A DNA stretch of 64,000 nucleotides from Ctena decussata (GCA_963989385.1 OZ022507.1:53269400-53333399), one strand, 5' to 3'; counted from the first letter of the stretch, positions 1 through 10,750 are shown. Notes: generated by a model from the sequence alone, not told the origin. A program made the numbers and translations.

Positions 1-274
1 CGGTCTCATCAGGAATCTGCCAACTAGATTTAACACTTCCAGGGTTGCCACTCACACTCCTTTTCCAAGTTTGGTGACAGTCAGTGACCCATGTAGCAAC
101 CAAGGATGAAAATATGAGCACAGGCATCAGAATATGAGGAGTCGTAGTCTAACAAATAGTGATGGGCAATCAGCTTAAAATCACAATCTATCATCAGTTT
201 ATAATCAGAAGGCCTAACCAGCTTGAACTAGCTATCGATGCTACAATCAGATTAAATACTGTCTAACATAATCA

Positions 275-549
275 GAGAGGCGCGGTAGTCGAGTGGTTAG
301 AGTGGCCCGGCTATCGTGCAGAAAGTCACCGTAAGGTCGGGAGTTCGCAGCTCAGTCGCCATATGATGACTGGAAAACTCTCTCTGTCAACCCAGCAGTA
401 AATGGGTACCTTTTTCGAATCAGGGAATGATAAGGCAGCGAAAGGAGAGGGATGTGCTCCGCCTTTCATCAGCTGTGTCCAAGATACAGTGGGTCTCTAA
501 CCCCCACTGCCCCTACGGCTATTAGGCTATGGAAAACCTTTACCTTTTG
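275..549 (+). mobile_element. tRNA-derived SINE with target-site duplication
   Basis: The head (about 279-352) resembles a tRNA: an A-box-like TAGTCGAGTGGTTAGAG is followed by a decayed B box (GGAGTTCGCAGCTC). The body ends in GGAAAACCTTTACCTTTT. The 10-bp direct repeat AACATAATCA lies on both sides (265-274 and 550-559), which fixes the limits. It is non-coding and would have depended on LINE proteins for movement. Confidence 0.8.
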
Positions 550-556
550 AACATAA

Positions 557-893
557 TCAACCCTTTTAGCGCCCAGTGAGCTTAACTTTTTCAAAATAGT
601 GGCTAACACTTGTATTAATGAATTTTGTTTCTTACAAGCACCATTTTAACGATTTGTTTTATTCAAGGAAACAAATTAAAAGGTTAAAAATAGGAGAAAA
701 GATGCTTATGTCATAAAAGGATAGCGAAGCTTTACAAATGAGAATTGAAAGATGCTGTAGTATTTTTCAGCTCTTAAAAACAGGCAATTACATGTAAAGG
801 GGTAAACTAATAAAAATATGTCCACTTATAGTCATATGCCAATAAAATACCATGATGTGGGCTTATAGGGGCATGTGCGATAGGTCAAAAACA
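557..893 (-). mobile_element. Diverged inverted copy of the 2035-2437 element
   Basis: Read on the minus strand, several blocks match the element at 2035-2437: a start like TACTGTTTTTGACCTATCGC, a GGCATGTGCG/CTTATAG block, and GAAAAAGTTAAGC near the other end. It has no reading frame of note. The limits are approximate. Confidence 0.45.
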
Positions 894-1696
894 GTATATG
901 CATTCAGTCTGCTTCATTTTCAGAACTAATTGCAATGTATTTAAAATATAAAATAGACAGGCCTTGTCAGGATAGAGCCTTTCACATTGGAAACAACCTA
1001 CAAGCATGTTTCCTGAAAAAATTCATGTTATTTTCAATCTCTCCGTACACTAATATACGGTATTTTTCAAAGCAAATATTAATTTCTGATTATCATAATT
1101 ACAATTGATTATGAATTTACAATCCATGATCGGAATCAGTTGCCTAAGCCCACTGACTTTTGATCGTGACTAATCACTGGCCCACCAATACTAATGAAAC
1201 AGCTGCAGGACCTATAATAGCTATGCCCTAAAATTATCCAGTTATAAAAGGTTGCTGCTTGCCTGATTAATTAGTCTACAGCTGCACTTACGTTTGGATG
1301 GGTTCAAGCCCTAATAGTAATATTAATTAATAACAGTGAGTCTGACAGCTGCCTTCCAATTTTGACATTAAAGCAGCCATAAGGGTCGGTCAAGTGATGA
1401 CATAAACTGTTGTTAATGTTTTCATACACAGTCATATTATCATCTCTGTCACAACTGATGCACTCAGGGCGGAGCCTAGGCCATCATTCTAATATAGTAC
1501 ATTTGATTGGACAGTAGGTGGAGCTTAATATGCAGTCGGGTTTTTTTTTACCAATGTCAGTTAACTCAACAGGTAATATATATTTGCCACCAGAGAAGAT
1601 GCGTGTCAAATGTAATACACAAACAATTCCCCGCCAATAAAATGGTTATTGATGGATGATATCATTTTCTGAAAATTGACATATGCTGGGATTCCT
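894..1696. other. No gene seen
   Basis: AT-rich non-coding sequence. I see no conserved frame, splice-bounded exon or repeat that I can name in this stretch. Confidence 0.5.
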
Positions 1697-1945
1697 GGGC
1701 CCAGTTGTTCAAAGCATCGTTAGCTTAACGAGCTCGTTAAGAGGTCAACTTGTGAAGTGTTTTATGACTTTATAACCAAATACACTGATATTTTTTGTTG
1801 AGATAAAATGTGAGAAGCTTTTGCAGTGCAAAAGCTTTTCACATTTTTTCAACAAAAAATATTGGCTTATTTGAGATATTAACAGTTGAAATTTTAACGA
1901 AACATTAACTAACGAGGTCGTTAGTTTTGAACAACCAAGCCCTGG
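1697..1945. mobile_element. Inverted-repeat MITE-like element with internal hairpin
   Basis: The ends are inverted and imperfect: GGGCCCAGTTGTTCAAA at the left and TTTGAACAACCAAGCCC at the right. A second inverted pair (TTAACGAGCTCGTTAAG, and CGAGGTCGTTAG) lies just inside. The centre holds a strong hairpin built on GAAGCTTTTGCAGTGCAAAAGCTTTTC. No coding capacity. No clear target duplication. Confidence 0.6.
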
Positions 1946-2034
1946 CTGTTAATCATCATGTGCCACCTGCAGGACTTGAAAATTTTTAAAATTGTCACTC
2001 GTCGTTCAAGGCCACAGAAATGGTGATTTAAGTA

Positions 2035-2437
2035 CCGTATTCTACCTAATTAGCGCACATGCCTCTATAAGCGCCGTGGCAATTTGTGAGGCATAGGACT
2101 ATTAATGCACATATCTTTACTGGTTTATCCCTTTGCTTTCTCGTTTACAAGTCTTGAAGAGCTGAAAATGCAATAGAATATTTAAGTTTTTACTTCTAAA
2201 TCTTCTCTATCCTTCTACATGTACATGTATATCCATACGAATTTAAAGGTTAAGCATCAGAGAAAAGCTGCTTATAAGCAGCTTTTCTCTGATGCTTTAC
2301 CTTTAAATTCGTTCCCTTCAATATATAATAACCTATTAAAATGTGCGCTTATATGAAAGAAAGTTTACTACAAGTATTTGCAGCCATTTTGAAAAAGTTA
2401 AGCGCACAGGGCACTAATAAGGTCGATTACAGTAATT
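2035..2437. mobile_element. Inverted-repeat MITE-like element
   Basis: The ends TACCGTATTCTACCT and (reverse complement of the right end) TACTGTAATCGACCTTATTA are related, with TA at both borders as for Tc1/mariner-type elements. A near-perfect hairpin of about 75 bp sits inside at 2236-2311, with arms centred on AAGCTGCTTATAAGCAGCTT. A diverged inverted copy lies at 557-893. Non-coding. Confidence 0.55.
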
Positions 2438-2989
2438 TGCATTAGAAATGTAAAAAATTTCACTTGTCCTCCAGCAAAAGCCACTCGTCATGGTGAGCGT
2501 ACAAGTGGCATTTTCCAGCCCTACACCTGGCAACAATTTGCTGTATTTTAAACGCATTACAGTGCATTACTGAGAACCCTTTATTCTTTAAATCATTTGA
2601 GCGAGACTCTCGTTCAGAACCACAGAGAAACCGAAGGTCGATTATTTATGGGATCAAAATCATATGGACAGAAAAACAGGGGTGTGGCAATTTTTCGGTA
2701 GGGTCAGGTTACCCAAAACAATTTCTTTTTCAAGCCTACGTGTGCTGTCCAAAATGCCATCATGTATGTATGTATGTATTTATATATACATATATACAGG
2801 GTATGAATATTTGCGCCAAGGATAAGTGGAATGCATGCCCACAATTTTTTTTTTCTAAATTCTCTGAACATGACAGTACCTAGTTTTTACAAGGTTCACT
2901 ATGTGAAACAAAAGTCATTTGGGGAGACAGAAGGAGGAAAAGGTTGAAAAACTGATAAGTTGGTAACATCGATGTATAAAGGCCAATAT
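2438..2989. other. No gene seen; short TGTA/TATA microsatellite
   Basis: Non-coding. A short (TGTA)n and TATA-rich run is present at about 2763-2798. Nothing else can be named. Confidence 0.5.
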
Positions 2990-3700
2990 TAATAATATTA
3001 ATATTACCAAGAGTGCTAATCAGACTCTTGGATTTCTTTCTAGAAACAACTGGGTCCATAATAAGGACTTGAAATCAGTAGCTTACAAAACATTAGTAAG
3101 GCCCCAGTTGGAGTACGCTTCAACAGTATGGTCCCCCCACACTGCTACTGATATACATAAAGTGGAAGCAGTCCAAAGATGGGCTGCCAGGTGGGCGACA
3201 AGAGATAATAATTACACGTCATCCAGCATTACTGTTATGTTGAAGGACCTGAATTGGCACCCCCTAGACCAACAGCATATGGACTGTCGTCTTATAATGA
3301 TGTACAAGGTCACACATGACCTTGTTGCCAAACCTGCATCCGAGTACCTTGTTCGTAACACAAGAGAATCAAGACATATTCATCCACTTTCATATCGGCA
3401 AATCCCCACTTTTAAAGACTACTATAGGTTCACATTTTTCCCTAGGACTATCATCCATTGGAATGCCCTCCCACCCTACATACCGGTCCTTCTGACCTTG
3501 GCGCAGTTCAGTGGTGCTGTCTCCCAGGTTATCCATGTCTCTCTCTAAACACCAATTTCTGTTTTTATCTTTTAACTATACTAACACTCTTTATCACACT
3601 GTACAAACTCATCTCACACACAGGCGTTGGGTACATTGGAAGTTAGAGGGGGTCAGGACATAAAGATCAACAGATAAATATATAAAGACAAGGTTACTAA
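2990..3700 (+). mobile_element. 5'-truncated LINE: C-terminal end of the reverse transcriptase ORF
   Basis: An open frame from about 2995 to the stop at 3546-3548 encodes the end of a non-LTR retrotransposon reverse transcriptase protein. Family landmarks after the catalytic core are present in order: ANQTLGFLSRN, then VRPQLEYASTVWSPH, then KVEAVQRWAARW, then FFPRTIIHWNALP. These are typical of the Jockey/CR1 group. The catalytic domain and the endonuclease are absent, so it is a dead 5'-truncated copy, the usual outcome of incomplete reverse transcription. The 3' tail runs into a short AAATATATAAAG-rich end and merges with the inverted arm that starts at 3622. Confidence 0.8.
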
Positions 3701-4100
3701 CTCTGCATGGGCCTTTCCAGGGGTTACTGGGTTTAACAAGCTAATTTGGATCACTCAATCATTTTTATGAATCTCTTTTTTGCCTTACGTCTCTTGGACG
3801 TACTGCTCTTATGTATGAAACAAGCCTTTTCTTTTGGCTTCAAACGGTTCTTGAGTAATTCACCATACGACCCCACTTTCACGTTTGCCAGCACGATGTT
3901 GGCCAAGGAAAGAATGCTTTGTTTCACTACTGCATGCTCTCATCCAGACTCTGTGCCATTAAACTGATATGTGTACGACGAAAAACAACTGAAACCATTT
4001 TCATTTACCAGCTAGACAACTACTAGGTTTCTTCCTGGGTGTCCCTACAAGATTTTTTATTTTCCGTTTTCTATGAGATGCAAGTGTCCACCATGACACC
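3622..4100 (+). repeat. Left arm of a long inverted repeat
   Basis: This stretch matches 5821-6337 on the other strand over nearly its whole length, for example GGATCACTCA, then CTTGGACGTACTGCTCTTATG, then CGAAAAACAACTGAAACCAT, then CATTTACCAGCTAGACAAC. The chance reading frames in the two arms give nearly the same peptide, which reflects the shared DNA and not a gene. About 1.7 kb lies between the arms. Confidence 0.75.
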
Positions 4101-4172
4101 GTTTAATGGATATCCAAATGAGCTCTCACGTGACACATTGAGAGGGGCATTGCTATTGGCCAAGAATTCTGT

Positions 4173-4385
4173 TCAGTAAAATTTCCGTAACCAATGTAAA
4201 CAACATTTTTTTTCCGCGGTGAAATTGAGAACAACAACACATTTTCTCACGATTCCAGCCTCGCCCAACAATAAAAAGCTGTGACCGGAAACAGCAAAAT
4301 CAACCGCAAGTCTTTGTTTGTCATCGAGCTCTATTTTTGATATTGACATAATGGCGCGCAATTTCGCTGGTTTTTCTGCAATCAC
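4173..4385 (-). pseudogene. PIF1-like helicase N-terminal fragment, decayed at Walker A
   Basis: From an internal Met at about 4349 the minus frame reads MSISKIELDDKQRLAVDF and then SGHSFLLLGEAG. This is the pattern of the PIF1/RecD-type helicase start: an LxxxQxxAV block leading into a hydrophobic strand and the P-loop. Family members have GxAGTGKS here; this copy has GEAGIVRKC, so the lysine-serine of the nucleotide-binding loop is out of place and the frame soon loses similarity. No downstream helicase motifs follow. It sits between the two long inverted arms (3622-4100 and 5821-6337). It may be a stray first exon of a cellular PIF1 family member or a transposon-borne fragment. The call rests on about 35 residues. 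Confidence 0.4.
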
Positions 4386-4499
4386 AGAAATGCCAGAAAA
4401 CTAGAAGGATGTAATAAAGATGCTTTTATTAATATTTTAAAAAGATTTTACAGAACTAAAATAGAGAAAAACTTAGAACAAATAAAAAAAATCTTCTGA

Positions 4500-5030
4500 C
4501 AGTATTTAACTTTTTTGCATCCTTTATGATGACTTTAATATACCATGTGTTTTTTAAACATGAATTTATGTAAAGCTAAGCGGTCTTTGATTTCCCGGCT
4601 TAGATTAAGCTGTCACAGCCTTAATACAGAAACATTGCGTTATAGTAGACCTAAAGTTCCAAGAGATAAGAGATTTTGCCCTTTTTGTCCTGATATGGTA
4701 GAGTCTGAAGAACATTTTATGTTGCACTGCCCAAAGTATGATTCATTACGTAATAAGAGTAAGTTCATAACAGAGAATGTGCAAAATCTTGGTAAAGGAA
4801 TTGCTGCAATTCAGCACATACTCAACCCCAAAACCAAACAACATTGTAAAAGCACTGTTCACTTTATCGAGGATGCTTTAAATACAAGAAAGAGTGCATA
4901 AGTAAATGTTAGTTTATATGTATATTGTATTTTACTGAAAACGAGAACGTAAGCTTGTTACAAAGAAATGATGTACTGGTTATAAAATCAGATATATCCT
5001 GCTCTATTAACCTTTTTGTCAAATGGAATA
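4500..5030 (+). mobile_element. LINE fragment: C-terminal zinc-binding end of a reverse transcriptase
   Basis: The frame 4545-4901 carries a conserved non-LTR retrotransposon tail: a SLISRLRLSCHSLNTET block, then CPFCPDMVESEEHFMLHC, a C-x2-C...H-x4-C zinc-binding motif found at the ends of many LINE ORFs (zf-RVT type). Nothing of the catalytic domain is present. A likely 3' end for this copy or its family is seen at 5621-5735, where the sequence runs into GAATAAAG and an ATTGAATTGAACTGAATTGA tail. It lies between the two long inverted arms. Confidence 0.65.
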
Positions 5031-5517
5031 TTCCATTGTTATTAATTCGACGAGCCCATTTTTAATTTAAAGGGACTAGGGTATCAGGTGAAATATTTCA
5101 TTTATTCTTTTTTCTACAGTGTGGACACTGATCAGATGATGCATGCAATCAGCAACATCTGATCTGGGTCTTCACTGTTTGCATACTTCCCAATATGGGA
5201 AGCTAGGCACTAAATGGTTAAACACATTATATATGATTATACGCCATAAATTTTGGAAGGACTATAAATAAGAACTTATAGCTCAACAAGTTGGTCATAT
5301 TTGTTCATTCTTATAATTCTTTGTGGCAGTAAATTTAGCGAACTCCTGGTCATGTCCCCTGGGAACCTGGTCTGGCGTGGTTCGGACTGAGCGTTGTTTG
5401 AGGGGGAGACAGTGTATGGAGCAGAGCTGCTGATATTGGATGCACTGCTCTAGACACTGCCCTGACTTCCTTTCTTTCTCATTTATCCTGACCGACAAGG
5501 GTATATGGCCAGAACTT
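5031..5517. other. No gene seen
   Basis: Non-coding DNA between the LINE coding remnant and the palindromic element at 5518. No recognisable motif. Confidence 0.4.
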
Positions 5518-5620
5518 CCCAGCCCTTAAAATCCAGCGGCCACAGGGCCTCTCTGTGGCCTCGCAATGGTGTCAAAGGGACGTCAGTGGGACGTCACTGC
5601 GATGTCATGTGCCTGCTGGG
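5518..5620 (+). mobile_element. Palindromic GACGTC-rich element, copy 1 (left end diverged)
   Basis: The right end GATGTCATGTGCCTGCTGGG (5601-5620) is identical to the right end of the copy at 59930-60030. GACGTCAGTGGGACGTCACT lies just inside. The left end keeps only CCCAGC of the inverted partner, so this copy has lost or replaced its left half. Confidence 0.6.
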
Positions 5621-5820
5621 AAAGTAAATGCGATTAGATCATTGTCTTGTTTCTATGATGTGTTGTAGATGCGCTAAAATGTATTTGGCAATCTGAATAA
5701 AGAATTGAATTGAACTGAATTGAAAACCGAGAACCAGAAGTGTATTTCATCATCTAATCAAAAAAAAAAGGAATACAAAAGCGATTTTTATTCGGATATG
5801 TTCTATTGTTTTCGATGAAG

Positions 5821-6337
5821 GGTGTCATGGCGGACATTAGCATCTCACAGAAAACGATAAATAAACAAATCTTGAGGCGACACCCAGGAAGAAACTAGTG
5901 GTTGTCTAGCTGGTAAATGAAAATGGTTTCAGTTGTTTTTCGTTGTATCAGATTAATGGCAGAGCCTGGATTAGCGCGTGCAGTAGTGAAACAAAGCATT
6001 CTTTCCTTGGCCAACATCGTGCTGGCAAACGTGAAAGTTGGGTCGTCTGGCAAGGTCGTCTGGTGAATTACTCGAGAACCGTTTGAAGCCTAAAGAAAAG
6101 GCTTGTTTCGTACATAAGAGCAGTACGTCCAAGAGACATAAGGCAAAAAAGGGATTCATAAAAATGACTGAGTGATCCAAATTAGCTTGTTAAACCCAGT
6201 AACCCCTAGAAAGGCCCATGCAGAGTTAGTAACCTTGTCTGTTTATATTCCAGACCCCTTCTAACTTCCAATTAGTCCAGCTCTGTATTGTATTTTCCGG
6301 CCCAGAGCTGGGCTAACTTCCAATGTACCGAACGCCT
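5821..6337 (-). repeat. Right arm of the long inverted repeat
   Basis: Reverse complement of 3622-4100. It differs by a roughly 50-bp insertion near 6270-6320, which contains a duplicated ATTGGAAGTTAG and a small GCTCTG/CAGAGC inverted pair. The insertion therefore occurred in this arm only. Confidence 0.75.
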
Positions 6338-6555
6338 GTGATCTCACACTTTCCTATACTTTTGTTTCAGCTAACCCCCTTCAGCACTTGGTTCGCCGGA
6401 ACCCGTCTGACTTCGCCCTCGGGGGTTAAGAAGTAAAGGAAGATAGATAGATAAAGGCTAGGAGTGGTGGCTGGGCCAAAACATTTAATCATTTTGTCTG
6501 TGCTCCCCAAAATGAAAAGCTCTCTCCCAAGAAGTTGAAGCCCCCTATCAATAAT

Positions 6556-6680
6556 GACGAATCCAGGTTGTTTCGGCCTGGGCCGTTTCGGCCCGATTTC
6601 CAGGGTGGGTCATTTCGGCCCAATTTCAAAGGTGGGTCGTTTCGGCCCGATTTTATGGGTAAGTCGTTTCGGCCCTAATC
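6556..6680 (+). repeat. Minisatellite of GTTTCGGCCC units
   Basis: Four to five units of the form (GG)TGGGTCGTTTCGGCCCGATT, about 32-33 bp each and slightly diverged. The same unit occurs in the opposite orientation at 9945-10060. Confidence 0.75.
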
Positions 6681-7085
6681 ATTTATTTCTTGAAAATGTG
6701 TAAGATAATAGGCTGATTACACCTTCATACCTGCTTGTTTTCTTATGAATTACTTCAGGTACATATCCATTTTTACTAAGAACAAGTAACAGTACATAAT
6801 ATGATTTTCCTTTAGTTTCACTGGACGATCTGATCTCTCCTTGACTTTGAGAATTAAAGAACTCTTTTCTCTGTAAAATCCCACCTTTCAAGAACTTATT
6901 TACAATGAAATAACAGGGATACAGACTAGCGGTCGCCCACTGTGAGTTGAAAATCGGCTGGGCGCCTAAAATTAAAATGACAGTCGCCCAGCTTGCAATT
7001 GTCAGCTGTCACATGTCTGGCGTGTTTTGGGTTTGGAGTAAAATCCGCCACCTCAATGCACATTGCTAACTTCCGAGCCAATATC

Positions 7086-7272
7086 CAGGGATCAAGCTAG
7101 AGATCAGAATGAGGGAGAAGTTTTTCTGATTTTAGGGAGAAGTTTCTGCCCATCTTTCATCCTTGCCTGTATAATCTATACATTTAAACTTCTCCTTCAG
7201 CTCAAAACAGGGAGAAGTCTGATCATGCAAGGAGACTATTTCTCCCTAGTCTCCCACTAGCTTGACCTCTGG
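7086..7272. mobile_element. hAT-like MITE nested in the 6914-7661 element
   Basis: Left end CAGGGATCAAGCTAGAG and right end CTAGCTTGACCTCTG are inverted. ATATC occurs immediately before and after. The same end sequence defines the element at 7775-8166, so the two are family members. The shared internal motif is GGGAGAAGT. Confidence 0.75.
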
Positions 7273-7484
7273 ATATCTGCTTTGAGTATTTGGTGTTCCG
7301 TCATACTTGTGTGTTGGATTTTACTCACTATTGAGAAACAACATGGCCGCCTCTGCTGTTTGTAAATTCGCTCATAATGTGGTGATACATCGCTGGTGTT
7401 TCACACCCATTTGCTAAAAGGAAGCAAAACCCTGAAGAAAGATGGGTTACTACAAAGCTTTGGAAACAGCGCAATTCTCGGACA

Positions 7485-7550
7485 GATTCCTGGTGAATGA
7501 TTGTCCTTGGACGTATCACCAGTAAATGTATACAATTCTGATTCTGAATA
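7485..7550 (+). mobile_element. LINE 3' tail fragment
   Basis: CTGGTGAATGATTGTCCTTG and GACGTATCACCAGTAAA match the 3' end of the minus-strand LINE at 28.0 kb and the fragment at 10630-10692. No coding sequence is included. Confidence 0.55.
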
Positions 7551-7774
7551 AAAAAATCTCACATTTTAATGTGGGCCCCTAAATATCTGGCTGGGCGACT
7601 ACTTTTCAGATTTTAGGGGCCCAGCTTGCTCCTATGAAAAATGAGTTAGTCTGTATCCCTGAATAATTTTCACACCTCTGAATTCATAATCAAACAGGGT
7701 AGTTAAAACATTTTGAAAATAGGTAATAAAAGAACCAGTGACAGTACAAACATTACCAATTGGCAACCGATAAA

Positions 7775-8166
7775 CAGGGATCAAGCTAGACTCAAAGTTT
7801 AGGGAGAAGTGACTTCTCCCTCCAGCTGAAATAGGGAGAAGTGACAGCCGTGAAGGGAGAAGTGGTATTGCGCGATTATGACATTTTTCATTCAGTTTTA
7901 AAGAAAAACAGCTTTTATGCATACTATTAACATTAAATTGAAAGATTAATAAGCTGCAATGGGTTTATAGGGTAAATTGTCATAACAGCTTGTTTGTGGA
8001 ATGATTTGATGAAAATTCTACCAAAAAAAAAAAAAAAAAAAAAAAAATTTTTTTTTTTTTTTTTTTTTTTATGGAGACTCCCACTTCTCCCTAAGCCCAA
8101 TTTAGGGCGAAATTTCGGCCCCTAGGGCGATTATTTCGCCCAAATCGCCCCCTAGCTTGATCCCTG
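7775..8166. mobile_element. hAT-like MITE, 7-bp target duplication
   Basis: Perfect 15-bp inverted ends CAGGGATCAAGCTAG and CTAGCTTGATCCCTG. CGATAAA is present directly before (7768-7774) and after (8167-8173). Inside are GGGAGAAGT repeats and a long poly-A/poly-T hairpin at about 8022-8070. Non-coding. Same family as 7086-7272. Confidence 0.88.
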
Positions 8167-8218
8167 CGATAAAGATAATCAGGCATCAAAGGAAAATTAG
8201 AGATTAAGTGGAAAACAA

Positions 8219-8790
8219 ATGATGTAAGGCTGCTGCATACAAAGCTGTGGTCCGGCCCCAATTAGAGTACGCGGCACCTGTTTGGACTCCCCATCATCAG
8301 ACTGAGATTGGTAGAATAGAGAAAGTACAGAGGACTGCTGCACGCTGGACCTGCAGACGCTGGCGCAACCAGAGCCATGTAAGTGACATGCTAGAGGAAC
8401 TTGAATGGCCAGATCTGCAGGAACGGCGGCAACAGGCTTCTCTATCTCTGTTCTACAAAATTCATAATAACCAGGCAATAGTTAATAAGGATAAGTATCT
8501 GTCTGAGTCCGGTAGAGGGAAGATGAGAACAAGATCCCACCCCTTTCAGTATCACCGTCCAGTTGCTTATTCTGACGGTTTGAAACATTCCTTCTTCCCC
8601 AGGTCAATTGCAGCTTGGAATGGGCTTACAACTGAAGCTGTCTCTGCGGAGACAGTTGAGGAGTTTAAGTCCAAAATAGTGTAAACCTTGGGTTGGGCAG
8701 GGATAGAGCATGTAATGCCTATCCCTGAGGACTTCTTGTAAATAGTTTTAACTCTGTGTGGCCTTGTCATAGGTAAATACTATTTTTTTT
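8219..8790 (+). mobile_element. 5'-truncated LINE: reverse transcriptase C-terminal end
   Basis: The open frame from about 8228 to 8684 begins AAYKAVVRPQLEYAAPVW and continues with IEKVQRTAARW, LQERRQQASLSLFYK and FFPRSIAAWNGL. This is the post-catalytic region of a Jockey/CR1-group LINE. The stop is followed by a 3' UTR (CCTGAGGACTTCTTGTAAAT) and a poly-T run at about 8783-8802. A second, shorter copy of the same 3' end is at 20430-20640. The reverse transcriptase core is missing, so the copy is dead. Confidence 0.82.
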
Positions 8791-8911
8791 TTTTTTTTTT
8801 TTTGGAAACTTATGCGCCACACCCCGCGCCTGCCATCATGGTCAGTTACTGACCGAGAGCAGTACCGAGAGAAAGAAAATGTATTACAATGGTATTTCTC
8901 GCCTGTTATCG

Positions 8912-9080
8912 AATAGATAGATAGATATGCAGACTACATACATAGATAGGCAGTCTAGGTAGATAGATATGCAGCCCAGATAGATAGATAAATATGCAGC
9001 CCAGATACATAGATAGATAGATATGCAGCCCAGATACATAATACATACATACATATGCAGGCCATTCAGATATGATATGA
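8912..9080 (+). repeat. GATA microsatellite/minisatellite with ATGCAGCCCAGATA units
   Basis: Runs of GATA and ACATA alternate with ATATGCAGCCCAGATA at about 33-40 bp spacing. The array was invaded by the elements at 9085-9385 and 9392-9812. The array motif ATGCAGGCCAGATAGACAGA resumes at about 9823. Confidence 0.8.
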
Positions 9081-9084
9081 TATA

Positions 9085-9385
9085 CAGGGATCTCCCCAGA
9101 CCATTAAGGCATGTCGCTTGCAACATGCCTTCCTCTTCAAATTACCTTTGCAACATGCCTTAATTTTCAATGAAAATTTATTAAAGTGCTATTATTTTCA
9201 TTTTTCAGACAGTAATGTTGTTTTAAATGCATTAAGGATCATTATTAAACTATTTATAATGTAAATTTAGGCTAATATTGACAAAACATTGCTACATTAA
9301 GGATTTTAAAAATTGATCAACAAGTCAAAATCTGATTTTTGTGCTAAAAGCGACATGCCTTCTGAAATTTCTGGGGAGAACACTG
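9085..9385. mobile_element. hAT-like MITE, 5-bp target duplication
   Basis: The ends are CAGGGATCTCCCCAGA and, inverted, TTCTGGGGAGAACACTG. ATATA flanks both sides (9080-9084 and 9386-9390). Inside, CAACATGCCTT and CGACATGCCTT blocks recur near both ends. Non-coding, 301 bp. Confidence 0.82.
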
Positions 9386-9391
9386 ATATAG

Positions 9392-9812
9392 GGTTACTAG
9401 AATTACCGGAATCTACCTTATTACCGGAATATACCGGAATACACCAAAATTTACGTTTATATTATCAAAATAAACTTAAATATTGCCAGAATAAATGAAA
9501 TAAGTATAATTTCCATCTAAGTATTAGCTTTTTCTTTATTGGTAGTAGGAGTAAAACGACCAACGTATGGGTATTGGGTAGGTATCACTGTGCAGATTGC
9601 AAGCTGGTCTGGGTCTTTGTAGGGTCAGTCACTTGCCAGCATTTACATGCAGCAAATATTAAATGACATATCTTAAATAAAATTGATTATATTTAGGTCA
9701 AAATAAAGTGTATTTCGGTAAACAATAATGTGTATTTTGGTATATTCCGGTAGATTCCGGTGTATTTTGGTATATTCCGGTAATTAAGTGTATTCCGGTA
9801 TTTCTAGTAACC
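9392..9812. mobile_element. Inverted-repeat element with TACCGGAAT subterminal repeats
   Basis: Left end GGTTACTAGAATTACCGGAA and right end (reverse complement) GGTTACTAGAAATACCGGAA are inverted copies. Beyond them, multiple ATACCGGAATA/ACACCAAAAT units occur in both subterminal regions in opposite orientation. No reading frame. Target duplication not clear. Confidence 0.7.
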
Positions 9813-9944
9813 GGTGAAATATATGCAGGCCAGATAGACAGATATGACTGGGATAAAGAAAATTTTATACCGGACTGTATAACTTTAAAAATTACGTCTG
9901 CAAACACATTTTTTTGACTAGATCTATTACAACTATGGGAAAAA

Positions 9945-10060
9945 AGGCAGGCCAAAACAACCCGCTAAAATTGGGCCGAAACGACCCACCCCGGAAATCG
10001 GTCCGAAACGACCTGGGCAGAACAGGAATAAGGCCGAAACGACCAGTTACCAAAATGACT
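9945..10060 (-). repeat. GGGCCGAAAC minisatellite, inverted relative to 6556-6680
   Basis: Three to four units of GGGCCGAAACGACCCACC type, the reverse complement of the block at 6556-6680. The sequence just outside both blocks also has weak similarity (GCTCTCCAAAAAT and GCTCCCCAAAAT), so they may belong to one longer dispersed element. Confidence 0.65.
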
Positions 10061-10629
10061 GGTGCTCTCCAAAAATAAATGACCTTTCTCTCCCAATCCC
10101 CAAGCAAAAGAGTATGGATGGGAATATGGTGTACTGCCCAGGTTCTAGTTCTGTCCGAATTTGCAAACTGCAAAAATTTTATCCTTTATTCCGCTTTGAT
10201 TTTCTCGTGCAAACTCCCTCATATTTTAACGAGATTCAAATTTAAATTTACCTTGCTTCTCTGAGCGGTGTCTTGGCAATAATATCAACCAAGACGAAGA
10301 AAATGAATTCGAGAATGGAATTGTACAAAAACGAGACCAGAAACTGGATTAGCCACCACATTTTGGTCAATTTCGAGTCTAAAACTGCTGAATTGGGGCA
10401 GCGAAATACGTCTGAATTAATGTCATATGCATCTTCTTATGTGTCGGTAGAATAAATTGCCCGATAACTCTGCTACTGTTGTATTTTCCAAGAATATTTT
10501 TGGAAAATCCACATTTCGTTTAAATTTGGCAACCAAAATGGCGTGGGGGCACCGGCTGGTGCAACATGGGAAGGGACTTACTGTCAGTACGATAGTCGTG
10601 CGGTTAGTTCCTGCCTTTAGTCAGCTAGC

Positions 10630-10692
10630 ACCGCATCCCCGGTGAATGACTGTCCTTGGACGTATCACCAGTAAACAATTCTGAGTCTCTGG
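10630..10692 (+). mobile_element. LINE 3' tail fragment
   Basis: GGTGAATGACTGTCCTTGGA and CAATTCTGAGTCTCTGG match the 3' end of the minus-strand LINE near 28.05 kb. It is only the untranslated end of that family. Confidence 0.55.
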
Positions 10693-10750
10693 CGTCCCTC
10701 AAGACTTATTTCTTGCATAATAAATTATGCCGAACGTGTCCTTAGCGGGT

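Larger units (their letters stand above)
6914..7661. mobile_element. hAT-like non-autonomous element, 5-bp target duplication
   Basis: Perfect 15-bp inverted ends: CAGGGATACAGACTA and TAGTCTGTATCCCTG. The direct repeat AATAA borders both sides (6909-6913 and 7662-7666). Subterminal blocks GGCTGGGCGCC and GGCTGGGCGAC recur near the two ends. It carries no transposase frame. Nested inside are a second hAT-like element (7086-7272) and a LINE 3' tail (about 7485-7550). Confidence 0.85.
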
